Shown piece by piece: positions 1-6,715 of a stretch of DNA of 13,661 nucleotides. The notes beneath the pieces were generated by a model that saw only the letters and a program-made list of their open reading frames with translations, ran no database searches and was not told the DNA's origin. Positions within the stretch are counted from its first letter, which is position 1. Every line of letters begins with the position of its first letter. Source of the stretch: Akkermansiaceae bacterium UBA985. GTDB taxonomy: Bacteria; Verrucomicrobiota; Verrucomicrobiia; Verrucomicrobiales; Akkermansiaceae. Location: the NCBI GenBank assembly GCA_002292185.1, contig DBBL01000124.1, positions 1 to 13,661 on the forward strand. The letters run 5' to 3'. The position numbers and the translations under genes were made by a program.

Positions 1-57
1 AACGAGCAAGAGATTGATTGAAATGTTTAGCCAGTTGGCTGCAATGATAGAAGTCAT
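1..57 (-). CDS. possible 5' part of an unknown gene running off the left edge
   Basis: Reading the minus strand from an ATG at 57, a frame stays open to the window edge and encodes 19 residues, beginning MTSIIAANWLNISINLLL. The hydrophobic start would suit a membrane or signal segment. The ATG overlaps the TGA of a 25-residue minus-strand frame starting at 131 (MTKFLIKALNRVF...), in an ATGA arrangement typical of translational coupling. A frameshifted single gene is an alternative. No family is recognisable and there is no clear ribosome binding site, so this is only a candidate. It would lie directly downstream of panD in the same direction. Confidence 0.2.
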   Translation of the reverse strand, partial: MTSIIAANWLNISINLLLV

Positions 58-153
58 GGGCGCGGGAATATGGTAAAGTGAGAGCCCCTTGTAAAGACGC
101 GATTTAGGGCTTTTATAAGGAACTTTGTCATGAGGGTTAACTCGACAAGCTGT

Positions 154-501
154 CTAATTGATTCGGCGAATGACCTCATTGAGCTCATTACAGACAATTT
201 TTTTCGGTAATACTGGGTTCTCAGAAATCGCAAAGGCCATAATGGTGATGCGTTCACCCGCCTTGATGATATGCGCAGCACCCCCATTCATAATGATTTT
301 CCCCGTTCCCGGCTCTCCTGCCTGAGCATAGGTCTCAAGCCTACCACCCTTTGAGGCAGAGGTTACGAGTACTCGCTCCCCTTCCCAAATCCCTGCTGCC
401 TCCATTAAATCAGAGGGTATTTCAATACTTCCCTCATAGTCGACATCGGCAACCGTGACACAAGCGCGGTGAATTTTTGATTTAAGTAGCACGTGCTGCA
501 T
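154..501 (-). CDS. panD: aspartate 1-decarboxylase (pyruvoyl-dependent)
   Basis: PanD removes the alpha-carboxylate of L-aspartate to give beta-alanine, the precursor joined to pantoate in pantothenate (vitamin B5 and coenzyme A) synthesis, in the cytosol. The 115-residue product is slightly shorter than the usual 117-140. It shows the full signature: Lys9 in LKSKIHRA, the self-cleavage site Gly24-Ser25 in YEGSI where Ser25 becomes the pyruvoyl group, Tyr58, and the NGGAAH block at residues 72-77. The start is placed at 501 because the protein then begins MQHVLLKSK, matching the family; an in-frame ATG at 552 would add 17 residues that do not resemble the family and would intrude further toward ychF. 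It is divergent from ychF, with 115 bases between the starts. No strong Shine-Dalgarno site precedes the start. Confidence 0.95.
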   Translation of the reverse strand: MQHVLLKSKIHRACVTVADVDYEGSIEIPSDLMEAAGIWEGERVLVTSASKGGRLETYAQAGEPGTGKIIMNGGAAHIIKAGERITIMAFAISENPVLPKKIVCNELNEVIRRIN

Positions 502-616
502 GAGCGCAAAGAAACCGCGATCAAGGCACAGGTCAAGGCATAAGCTCATCATAAACCGTCAATTTTTCAAAACATACGCATTGCAATTGTCGGTTTTCTC
601 CCTAGCTTCCCGCCCC

Positions 617-1732
617 ATGCTCAAGGCAGGAATCGTAGGTCTACCAAACGTAGGCAAATCAACTCTCTTCAACGCAGTCACGCGCACCCGTAATGCGGAG
701 GCTGCGAACTACCCCTTTTGCACTATCGACCCCAATATCGGTGTGGTCACGGTTCCTGACGATCGGCTTGAGGTGCTGGGAAAAATAAGCAAAACCCAGA
801 AAATCATCCCTACAGCGATCGAATTCGTTGATATCGCTGGCCTCGTCGAAGGAGCCTCCGAGGGTGCCGGCCTCGGCAACAAATTCCTCGCCACCATTCG
901 GGAGGTCGATGCCATCGTCCAGGTTGTGCGCTGCTTCGATAACGATGACATTATCCACGAGCTCGGCAGTGTTGATCCCATCCGTGATATTGAAATCATT
1001 AACTCAGAGCTGATTCTCTCAGACATGGCCGCCTTGGAAAAACGGAAAAGCTCCCGTGCCAAAAAAGCCAAAAGCGGCGACAAGGAGTCCAAGAAGGAAG
1101 TCGAACTCATTGAAAAACTCCTTCCTCATCTGGATTCTGGCAAACCCGCTCTCACCCTCGAGCTCAGCAAGGATGAGCAACTTACCTTGCGCGAGTTTTT
1201 CCTGCTTTCCTCTAAACGCACCATTTTTGCCTGCAACGTCGCAGAGGACGAGCTCGCCGATGCTCAAAAAGATCCAGACAGCCATGCCATGGTTGCCAAG
1301 GTGCGCGAATACGCCGCAGCATCACACGATGCCGAAGCCGTCGTCATCTCTGCACGCATCGAGGAAGAGCTCGTTGAACTCGACCCCGAGGAAGCCATCG
1401 AATTTCTCTCTGACATGGGCATTACCGACTCGGGTGTCTCCACCCTGATTCGTGCCGTTTACCATCTCCTAGGCCTTCGTACTTATATCACCAGTGGCGA
1501 AAAAGAAACTCGCGCCTGGACCATCCACCACGGTGACAAAGCCCCTGCCGCTGCCGGCGTTATCCATGGTGACTTCGAGCGAGGCTTTATCGCCGCCGAA
1601 GTCGTCGCCTACGATGACCTCGTCGCAGCCGGCTCCAAAGCCGCCGCCCGTGATGTCGGCAAACTCCGCATCGAGGGCAAAGAATACGAAGTGAAAGACG
1701 GCGATGTTATCGAATTCCGATTTAACGTCTAA
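617..1732 (+). CDS. ychF: redox-regulated ATPase YchF (Obg family)
   Basis: YchF (OLA1 in eukaryotes) is a universally conserved P-loop NTPase of the Obg branch that prefers ATP over GTP and binds ribosomes; it is linked to stress and redox responses. The 371-residue product matches the family length (363 in Escherichia coli). Visible are the P-loop GLPNVGKST at residues 8-16, the [10 protein letters not shown] switch I block at 31-40, [17 protein letters not shown] (G3 and switch II) at 72-88, NVAE at 207-210 in the place of the GTPase NKxD motif, which explains the relaxed base specificity, a helical insert near 135-170, and a C-terminal TGS domain ending [11 protein letters not shown]. The start at 617 gives the typical [15 protein letters not shown]; the frame extends upstream to 500 but those residues are unlike the family and overlap panD. 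GC-rich third positions contrast with the genes that follow. Confidence 0.97.
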   Translation: MLKAGIVGLPNVGKSTLFNAVTRTRNAEAANYPFCTIDPNIGVVTVPDDRLEVLGKISKTQKIIPTAIEFVDIAGLVEGASEGAGLGNKFLATIREVDAIVQVVRCFDNDDIIHELGSVDPIRDIEIINSELILSDMAALEKRKSSRAKKAKSGDKESKKEVELIEKLLPHLDSGKPALTLELSKDEQLTLREFFLLSSKRTIFACNVAEDELADAQKDPDSHAMVAKVREYAAASHDAEAVVISARIEEELVELDPEEAIEFLSDMGITDSGVSTLIRAVYHLLGLRTYITSGEKETRAWTIHHGDKAPAAAGVIHGDFERGFIAAEVVAYDDLVAAGSKAAARDVGKLRIEGKEYEVKDGDVIEFRFNV

Positions 1733-2111
1733 TCGCATTCACTTTCCCCCTTCTCATTTGCTGCGCAAGAATCTGCGATTGCATGGTGCATCGAGAGAGG
1801 GCTTTTAGCTAATCTGCTATTTTGTGCTGCCAAGCACCCATTTCGCCTTAATTTTTTGAAAATAAGCTTCTCGGTCCTTTTTTGCCTCTTTATTTTAAAA
1901 AAAGAGCTCTATTTTAGTGCGGTTATAGCAAAAAAAAAGCTTGGATATGCAAGATATAATGTCATCATAACTAACAATTACTTAATTGAAGATCAGGCGT
2001 TTAGCAACTTAGCCAAGTGGATAATTATTGTTTCGTCTGATCCTCACAAAATTCGCTCGTTCCACTTTAAAGTGAACCTGCAGTTTTTGTATCACCCTTA
2101 CAGACTAGTAT
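1733..2111. other. 379-base AT-rich intergenic stretch
   Basis: No convincing gene lies here. A plus-strand frame open from 1856 into the next gene translates to a 106-residue AT-driven peptide with no recognisable domain and is judged spurious. The stretch contains A-runs near 1898-1906 and 1929-1937, and a 12-base perfect palindrome at 2063-2074. It separates GC-rich ychF from the exported-protein genes and presumably carries the ychF 3' end and the promoter of the next gene. I see no classical terminator hairpin with a T-run. Confidence 0.5.
2063..2074. promoter_or_regulatory. 12-base perfect palindrome, candidate operator
   Basis: CACTTTAAAGTG reads the same on both strands and ends 37 bases before the ATG at 2112, where a promoter or operator would be expected. 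No matching regulator family is recognisable from the sequence alone; a chance palindrome in AT-rich DNA is possible. Confidence 0.25.
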
Positions 2112-2906
2112 ATGCAACAAACGGGCCTACTCTCGGCGATCGTCTTGTGTTTCCTCGTGCAGGAAACACAGGCTGAATATATCTCCTTAGATGGTGAGAT
2201 GGCATTTGCATCACACATCGAGCAGCAGCATGCTGATTACCTGGCCGACAGGCGTCGCGCTATCCCAGACATTATTTGTCCATTTCAAGTACCACCAAAA
2301 GCAAGGTTGGTCCTAGAAGATCCTGTTCCTTGGGAAGATACCACTCATCGTTGGCGCAGAGGTATTACTGCCACCGTATTCTGGGTGGGGGAAAAAATCA
2401 GTGAGCGTAACCCAACTTCGAATCAGATGAGCGCGTGGGATTCAAACTGGGAAATCAATTATGGTGGAGTTGATCAACCCTCAAATCGTTCCGGCTTCCA
2501 GCCAGCGGCGTTTGCACCACGCATGAACCCTTTTTATATAGCCCTCCCCTACGATGATCTGGCTCCAGAAAGCAGCCCTGGGGCCCAAGCCTCAAAAATC
2601 GTTCCCTGGTATTGGAAATCTTACAAAGGAGGCTGGTCTTCAACATGCAAAGGAAAGTGGCTCACCATCCACTACCGCGGCAAGGTATGTTATGCACAGT
2701 GGGAAGATGTCGGCCCCTACCATAACGATGACTGGCAATACGTTTTCAAGGGCAATGCTCCGAAGCCCAATCCAAATAGCAACGCAGGCATCGAAGTGAG
2801 CCCTGCTGTTCGAGATTTTCTAGGCATACGCAGTGGCTATCGTGTTGCCTGGAAATTTGTCGAGCAGGCTGAAATACCAGATGGGCCATGGACCCAATGG
2901 CAATAA
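2112..2906 (+). CDS. exported protein with RlpA-like double-psi beta-barrel signature
   Basis: The 264-residue product starts with a hydrophobic export signal (residues 5-16) and a probable cut after TQA at residue 21, so it is likely periplasmic or outer-membrane associated. The N-region has no Lys or Arg, which is weak for a Sec signal. Around residues 85-94 lies ITATVFWVGE; near the C-terminus are VCYAQWEDVGPYHNDDW (192-208) and AGIEVSPAVRDFLGI (225-239). That spacing resembles the RlpA/expansin double-psi beta-barrel, where a D-x-GP turn and a D-S-A-A-x-LG helix frame the active groove. RlpA-type proteins bind or cleave denuded peptidoglycan. Two cysteines (179, 193) could pair. The start is fixed by an in-frame TAG two codons upstream. 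I recall similar proteins as conserved hypotheticals in Verrucomicrobiota. The fold is an inference from motif order, not a verified hit. Confidence 0.85.
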   Translation: MQQTGLLSAIVLCFLVQETQAEYISLDGEMAFASHIEQQHADYLADRRRAIPDIICPFQVPPKARLVLEDPVPWEDTTHRWRRGITATVFWVGEKISERNPTSNQMSAWDSNWEINYGGVDQPSNRSGFQPAAFAPRMNPFYIALPYDDLAPESSPGAQASKIVPWYWKSYKGGWSSTCKGKWLTIHYRGKVCYAQWEDVGPYHNDDWQYVFKGNAPKPNPNSNAGIEVSPAVRDFLGIRSGYRVAWKFVEQAEIPDGPWTQWQ

Positions 2907-3019
2907 TAACAACATCACCACATCCTCTATAGATTCCGTCTACAAAACCTACTAACATTACAATCCTTTCCCTCTAATTTCCTGCCCTCCACGTAAATAC
3001 AAACTAAACCCAACCCCCC

Positions 3020-3045
3020 AAAGGTTAACAAACAACAACAACAAC
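3020..3045 (+). promoter_or_regulatory. distant AAAGG and (CAA)4 leader before the ATG at 3046
   Basis: A Shine-Dalgarno-like AAAGG sits at 3020-3024, too far (21 bases) from the ATG to be ideal. The space between is almost free of G and ends in four CAA repeats plus C (3033-3045). Such CA-rich leaders are unstructured and can favour initiation without a Shine-Dalgarno contact. The role is inferred. Confidence 0.35.
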
Positions 3046-3714
3046 ATGAAAACAAAAAAAACAACCATCGCCATACTTGCCACTCTGGCATTTGGCATCG
3101 CTGCTGCTCAAGCAGGCAGAGGATGTGTGCTCACCGTACCCGGCAGCGCAAGTCCCCAATCCCAAACACAACACGCTAGTCATGCTGTGCACACGTTCCA
3201 AATCAGTCTAGCTAAAGGTGAGTCCTACGAAATCACAGGCGTCCAATCTAACCTCACAACTATGGATGCGAGTAGCCCCGGAAACTTAGTGGAAATAACG
3301 GCAACGGATAATCTAAATGTTGCATACCGTAAAATTTGTGATGTGAAAATTCCCGAGGTGCGGAAAGTGCCAAAGGAAGACGGCGTACACAACTTTGTGG
3401 AACAAAAATTCGGTCCCGCGCCTGAAAATGGTAGCCTTGTGACCATCCGTTTTAATTTCGTGCATAGCGCATCCGCGTTTGGCTCTATCAGCCTCGTAGG
3501 TTGTGTGGTGCCCTGTCCCACAGCCTCAGGCGACCTGGAGACAACTGCTTATGCCAATGCCGACGACAAACCACATCTCAAGTGGAATGCTCATATCCAC
3601 GTCAGAGGCAATGATAGCAGCCCCAGTGTCGGTAATGAGACCATCAGCTCTCAGCAGCAAGCACCCAACGCAGGCAAGACAAAAACGAACAACGGCAAAG
3701 GCAACAATAAGTAA
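3046..3714 (+). CDS. exported protein of unknown function, Asn/Lys/Gly-rich tail
   Basis: I do not recognise this 222-residue protein. A textbook Sec signal is visible: MKTKKTT basic region, hydrophobic core ILATLAFGIAA, and a cut after AQA at residue 23. The mature part looks like a beta-rich domain with alternating hydrophobic stretches (FQISLAKGESYEITGV, SLVTIRFNFVH, SISLVGCVVPCP). Four cysteines could form two disulphides in the periplasm. The last 30 or so residues are low in complexity, with many Gln, Asn, Lys and Gly, suggesting a flexible or surface-binding tail. It lies 139 bases after the preceding exported-protein gene and may be transcribed separately. Confidence 0.85.
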   Translation: MKTKKTTIAILATLAFGIAAAQAGRGCVLTVPGSASPQSQTQHASHAVHTFQISLAKGESYEITGVQSNLTTMDASSPGNLVEITATDNLNVAYRKICDVKIPEVRKVPKEDGVHNFVEQKFGPAPENGSLVTIRFNFVHSASAFGSISLVGCVVPCPTASGDLETTAYANADDKPHLKWNAHIHVRGNDSSPSVGNETISSQQQAPNAGKTKTNNGKGNNK

Positions 3715-3717
3715 GCC

Positions 3718-3740
3718 TGAGCTATTGTCTCTAGAGCTCA
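3718..3740 (+). terminator. weak hairpin after the 3046 gene
   Basis: TGAGCT (3718-3723) can pair with AGCTCA (3735-3740) across an 11-base loop, starting three bases after the stop codon. There is no T-run behind it, so it is at best a weak or Rho-dependent terminator. Confidence 0.2.
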
Positions 3741-3800
3741 ACAAGTGCTGATATCATCGTGATACTATTTACTTACAACAAGATAGCCAAACACAAGCTC

Positions 3801-4274
3801 ATGATCTCTGAACATTCTGGACTTCGTTCTGCTCTATGCTTCCTGACAATGACATTATTTTGTTGCGCCTCTCTTCACGCACAGGTGAAGGGGGGCGAAC
3901 AAACAGGCAAATCCAAGCCCAAACTTGCTCACGTATACCAAAATGCCCTCATCCTATCCAACGGCGGGCTACATACAGTATTACCCCTGAACAGCATCAT
4001 TTACCAGCCAAGTAAGAATCAGTCCAATGTCGTCGAGATTCCATCTGGAAAATTCCGCTTTTGGCCGGACTTCCTCGTTAAAAATCAAGATTGGATATAT
4101 ACATTCGAGGTCACACTCGACCAAGCGACAGGAAAGAAGCCCATTCCCGCCCGCAAAATTGAAGAGTTTACCAAGCTTAACCGCACAGTTATCGCAACCT
4201 ATCGCCAAAATCCAATCTCGGTGCTCTCATCCAAAACCGATGATTCTTCTGCGGAGGTTAAGGAAAAAAAATAA
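3801..4274 (+). CDS. exported protein of unknown function (157 residues)
   Basis: I do not recognise the family. The start is placed at the ATG at 3801; an in-frame GTG at 3759 would add 14 residues ahead of the signal peptide and is less likely. The N-terminus has a hydrophobic core around LCFLTMTLFCCA and a probable cut after LHA (residue 27), giving a mature protein starting QVKGGEQ. The mature part is about 130 residues, with an alternating hydrophobic pattern around HVYQNALILSNGGLHTVLP and a charged C-terminus (SSAEVKEKK). The C-terminal half contains a basic helix-like stretch (ARKIEEFTKLNRTVIATYRQNP). Its coding end overlaps the first copy of a short direct repeat. Confidence 0.75.
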   Translation: MISEHSGLRSALCFLTMTLFCCASLHAQVKGGEQTGKSKPKLAHVYQNALILSNGGLHTVLPLNSIIYQPSKNQSNVVEIPSGKFRFWPDFLVKNQDWIYTFEVTLDQATGKKPIPARKIEEFTKLNRTVIATYRQNPISVLSSKTDDSSAEVKEKK

Positions 4275-4321
4275 TCCGCTCCTCTCATAATCCATTTTCC
4301 CCCTGCCATAATCCGCTCCTC
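4271..4321 (+). repeat. short direct repeats with ATAATCC core
   Basis: ATAATCCGCTCCTC occurs exactly at 4271-4284 and again at 4308-4321, with a third partial copy (ATAATCC) at 4287-4293. The first copy overlaps the stop codon of the preceding gene. The stretch between the two genes is pyrimidine-rich. It is probably a local duplication; a protein or RNA binding role cannot be excluded. Confidence 0.6.
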
Positions 4322-4360
4322 CCCGAAGCAATTATTAACTAAAACAAACAATCATCTATT

Positions 4361-5581
4361 ATGAACATATTAAATCTAATCAAACCATGCTCGATAGTCT
4401 TTGGGATACTAATGACAAGCATTGTCACAAGCCAGGCCACGGTGACCTTCTTCATCAAGCAGGTCGTACAAGGCCCTGAAGGAGAAGATATAAGCTCAAC
4501 CGATGTCTACATCGAAAATGACGATCTACTTACGGAAAACAAAAGCTCGACGGGAGATCACCAAGCCGTGCTTGCCATCGGCGAATACGGATCTACGTTT
4601 TATTTGTATGTTCAAGGCCTGAACGATCCCGATGGTGCACCCGTGCTCCTAGACGAGAAGTTTATTGGAAATTACGTTGCCAGTGCAGATCTACTAATCA
4701 CCAGCGCTGACCCCTACTCCCCAACACGCACCCGTGCAGACCAACCCTACACCGTTACCGTCAAATCATGGAACCAAAATTGGGCAGAGGCACAATCTAT
4801 GAGTGAGGTTCCTCAGCTTGGCTGGAATCCACTTAATATGGGGCTTTCTGCGAGTTACGACTATGAGGAAGATAGCGAGTCTCATGGTATTCATCTGGAT
4901 GCAGATACGACCGATGATCTGCCCCTTGATGATGGCCTCGGTAACACTGCCCTTATAACTCTCCAAATGACGACAGATGGAATCTCACAAACAAACTTCA
5001 ACACATTGACGCTGGATGGCCTCAGCGCCAATATTCTCCCGGTCACAGCATCCCCTGACGAGTTTCCCTATACAGAACTGAGTTCTGTGAGGGGCAAAGA
5101 GACTTATAAAATTCATGCCCAATCCGGTATAGACGCCAATGGCGAAATTATATGGAAAACCGTAGGGCAGAAATCCATTCAAATCTGGCCACTTGCTCAA
5201 GCAACCATAGTAGATGGCGTATTGAAGGATGGCGATAGAATCACTCGGTCGATGCCGGATCTTCAGGTCAAATTCTGGGACCTTTACCCTAATAGCACAA
5301 CCTACGTCACCATATACAAAGGCGACCCGGCCGCAATTAATGCACCAGCACAAGTTCCAGTGTACACTTCAAGACAGATCACAATCAATCAGGACATTCC
5401 ACTCTGTGATACAATAGCAATAAGCAATTGGGATGGTTATATTACTGAAGACGGAACTTATACCATCGAGGTGTCTACCATAACCCCCTTTAACAATGGT
5501 CAGCCTGAGCGGCTTCTTGCATTTAGCTTTGATGTTGATCGTAAGATCGAATTCGTAGGAAGCGCTACTACTTCGGAATAA
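4361..5581 (+). CDS. large exported protein of unknown function (406 residues)
   Basis: I do not recognise the family. An N-terminal Sec signal runs through FGILMTSIVTSQA with a probable cut at residue 26. The mature part is acidic and rich in Thr, Ser, Asp and Asn, with long beta-strand-like alternations and few cysteines, as in extracellular or surface beta-sandwich proteins. Stretches such as YTVTVKSWNQNWAEAQS, STTYVTIYKGDP and YITEDGTYTIEVSTITPF resemble strands of immunoglobulin-like or carbohydrate-binding modules, but no motif is decisive. The leader before the ATG (4322-4360) is A/C-rich with no Shine-Dalgarno site. The stop overlaps the converging minus-strand gene by 14 bases. Confidence 0.85.
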   Translation: MNILNLIKPCSIVFGILMTSIVTSQATVTFFIKQVVQGPEGEDISSTDVYIENDDLLTENKSSTGDHQAVLAIGEYGSTFYLYVQGLNDPDGAPVLLDEKFIGNYVASADLLITSADPYSPTRTRADQPYTVTVKSWNQNWAEAQSMSEVPQLGWNPLNMGLSASYDYEEDSESHGIHLDADTTDDLPLDDGLGNTALITLQMTTDGISQTNFNTLTLDGLSANILPVTASPDEFPYTELSSVRGKETYKIHAQSGIDANGEIIWKTVGQKSIQIWPLAQATIVDGVLKDGDRITRSMPDLQVKFWDLYPNSTTYVTIYKGDPAAINAPAQVPVYTSRQITINQDIPLCDTIAISNWDGYITEDGTYTIEVSTITPFNNGQPERLLAFSFDVDRKIEFVGSATTSE

Positions 5582-6149
5582 TATTCTGATTGCGATAGAT
5601 AAGAGAAAACCGTGCTGAATGTTTGCCTCTTACTGTATCCTCTAGCTGAGAAAAAACCAACAACAGCATCAAGCCCTTTACTGGTTCTACATGATAAGAA
5701 ACTGACTTCCTGATGAATCCCCCCTCGTTTTTATCCTGTTTATTATTAGGGCTGAGGATACCATGTTTATTCGTCAGGGCTGACTTCAACTCATTAAAAT
5801 CAGCCTCCATACGTTTGGGATCAATGCCAGGGGCACCATAATGAACCGTCACCTCAAACAACTTACCATGATGATACCTTGTCTCCAGCGCATAGGCTTG
5901 GTGCTGAGGCAGAGTACCACTGGCGGATTCAACACGAATAATTCTCAATTCAGGAGACGCTCCCGGTATTTTCACGGTAACATTAAGCTTCTTATCAGCA
6001 GCCCAATCCAAAATCTTGTCCGGTGTGTCACCCCACTGCAATCCAAAGGGAGGGGCAAGCAGCGCCTGCCCATTAGACTTACTAGCAACTCCACTGACGA
6101 TCAGGCAGCAAATAAAAAATTTGGTCAAACCAGACATTGCGTTGAACAT
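5568..6149 (-). CDS. exported protein of unknown function (193 residues)
   Basis: The product has a signal peptide (FFICCLIVSGVAS) with a probable cut after NGQA, then a mature domain of about 160 residues opening APPFGLQWGDTPDKILDWA. The phrase G-x-x-WG-x-(T/S)-x-(D/E)-x-(I/V) is seen at the start of several periplasmic hypothetical domains, but I cannot name this one. The start is set at the ATG at 6149; the ATG at 6137 is equally possible and leaves the signal intact. It is divergent from the pilin operon and converges with the 406-residue exported protein, sharing 14 bases at the 3' ends. An active role in the pilus is possible from position only. Confidence 0.75.
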   Translation of the reverse strand: MFNAMSGLTKFFICCLIVSGVASKSNGQALLAPPFGLQWGDTPDKILDWAADKKLNVTVKIPGASPELRIIRVESASGTLPQHQAYALETRYHHGKLFEVTVHYGAPGIDPKRMEADFNELKSALTNKHGILSPNNKQDKNEGGFIRKSVSYHVEPVKGLMLLLVFSQLEDTVRGKHSARFSLIYRNQNIIPK

Positions 6150-6164
6150 AGCGAATTTCAAAAT

Positions 6165-6170
6165 AAGGAG
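6165..6170 (+). promoter_or_regulatory. perfect AAGGAG ribosome-binding site without a standard start codon behind it
   Basis: AAGGAG is among the clearest Shine-Dalgarno matches in the window and lies between the divergent genes, pointing into the pilin operon. No ATG, GTG or TTG follows it in any frame before 6276, more than 100 bases downstream. In the pilin frame the nearby codons are CTA (6174), GGA, CAT. Either initiation uses a rare codon, or a start codon has been lost, or the site is fortuitous. Confidence 0.4.
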
Positions 6171-6219
6171 CAACTAGGACATAGCAAGCACGGAAACGCT
6201 ACGGCTTCACCAGCAGCAA

Positions 6220-6233
6220 AAAATCTAGGTTTT
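6220..6233. promoter_or_regulatory. near-palindrome AAAATCTAGGTTTT
   Basis: Twelve of 14 positions are symmetric (AAAA-x-CTAG-x-TTTT). It lies between the divergent 5568-6149 gene and the pilin operon, where an operator would be expected, but it also falls within the frame that encodes the pilin leader. Function unproved. Confidence 0.2.
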
Positions 6234-6237
6234 CGCC

Positions 6238-6266
6238 AACGGCTCTGCTTTCAAAAACGGCTCTGC
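6238..6266 (+). repeat. 11-base direct repeat, period 18
   Basis: AACGGCTCTGC is repeated at 6238-6248 and 6256-6266. The 18-base period keeps the reading frame and duplicates the residues RLC in the basic pilin leader (QRLCFQKRLCRG). It looks like a small tandem duplication inside the leader. Confidence 0.6.
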
Positions 6267-6274
6267 CGAGGCAG
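6263..6274 (+). promoter_or_regulatory. CTGCC-GA-GGCAG hairpin one base before ATG 6276
   Basis: A perfect 5-base-pair GC-rich stem with a two-base loop ends one base before the ATG at 6276. It would block ribosome access to that ATG, which also has no Shine-Dalgarno site. This argues that translation normally begins upstream. It may also be only a by-product of coding for LCRG. Confidence 0.35.
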
Positions 6275-6275
6275 C

Positions 6276-6713
6276 ATGCTCGTCGAGCTTGCCCTTGCGC
6301 TTGGGCTACTGACCAGTATTGGTCTGGTTGTCTTTAAAGGCAGCCTTGATATCATGGCTCCCCGACAATGGATCATTCAACAAAACATGTCGGATGCTTA
6401 TCTTACTTATGAAGAAGCCTATGCGCAGCGTATTAGCTTTGAACAACTCACGAGTATCGAATCTCCATGGCCGGTAGACACATATATCAGCACTGAAGTT
6501 GAAATTGGCAAGTTCCCTGGAGGCCGACCCATCATGGCTGAAGTCACCCGCACCCGCATACCGGACAACAACAATCTCCCTGAACACGGAGGCGCTGGAA
6601 CGGAGGCGACAAACCCTACAGAAATGCAAACGTGGCAGGTACAGTCACACCTTTCCTATAGTATTGGAGATAAAGAATATGTGAAATCCCGAACGATTAT
6701 ACGCACACAATAA
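6276..6713 (+). CDS. minor (pseudo)pilin, leader encoded upstream of first standard start codon
   Basis: This is a type IV pilin-like protein of the inner membrane. The in-frame sequence upstream and across 6276 reads RQRLCFQKRLCRG then SMLVELALALGLLTSIGLVVF: a basic leader, Gly at -1, Glu at +5 and a 20-residue hydrophobic helix, as prepilin peptidase requires. The 6276 ATG codes for residue 3 of the mature protein, so a product starting there would lack its leader and cut site. The frame is open upstream to 5841, but no ATG, GTG or TTG occurs in the stretch not covered by the opposite-strand gene. The true start is therefore unresolved. The mature part of about 146 residues includes PRQWIIQQNMSDAYLTYEEAYAQR and ends YVKSRTIIRTQ. 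It stands where PilV- or GspI-type minor pilins stand, two bases before the next pilin gene. Confidence 0.8.
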   Translation: MLVELALALGLLTSIGLVVFKGSLDIMAPRQWIIQQNMSDAYLTYEEAYAQRISFEQLTSIESPWPVDTYISTEVEIGKFPGGRPIMAEVTRTRIPDNNNLPEHGGAGTEATNPTEMQTWQVQSHLSYSIGDKEYVKSRTIIRTQ

Positions 6714-6715
6714 TC

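Noticed and set aside
502..616. Strong divergent promoter pair between panD and ychF
   Set aside because: Promoters must exist here, but TTGACG on the minus strand has no well-spaced -10 box and no clear plus-strand pair was found, so no specific site is claimed.
709..1110. 133-residue minus-strand frame opposite ychF
   Set aside because: It is a shadow of the GC-biased ychF coding sequence; residues show no family resemblance.
1856..2176. 106-residue plus-strand frame between ychF and the RlpA-like gene
   Set aside because: Its composition follows AT-rich noncoding DNA, it has no domain or ribosome site, and its end overlaps the well-supported gene at 2112 in another frame.
3752..3764. TATCA-TCG-TGATA hairpin as a terminator or operator
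   Set aside because: The stem is only five weak base pairs without a T-run and is likely chance.
5841..6275. Extension of the first pilin gene back to the ATG at 5841
   Set aside because: Most of it runs antisense through the exported-protein gene 5568-6149 and encodes no recognisable domain; only the last 13 or so codons, the basic leader, are convincing.
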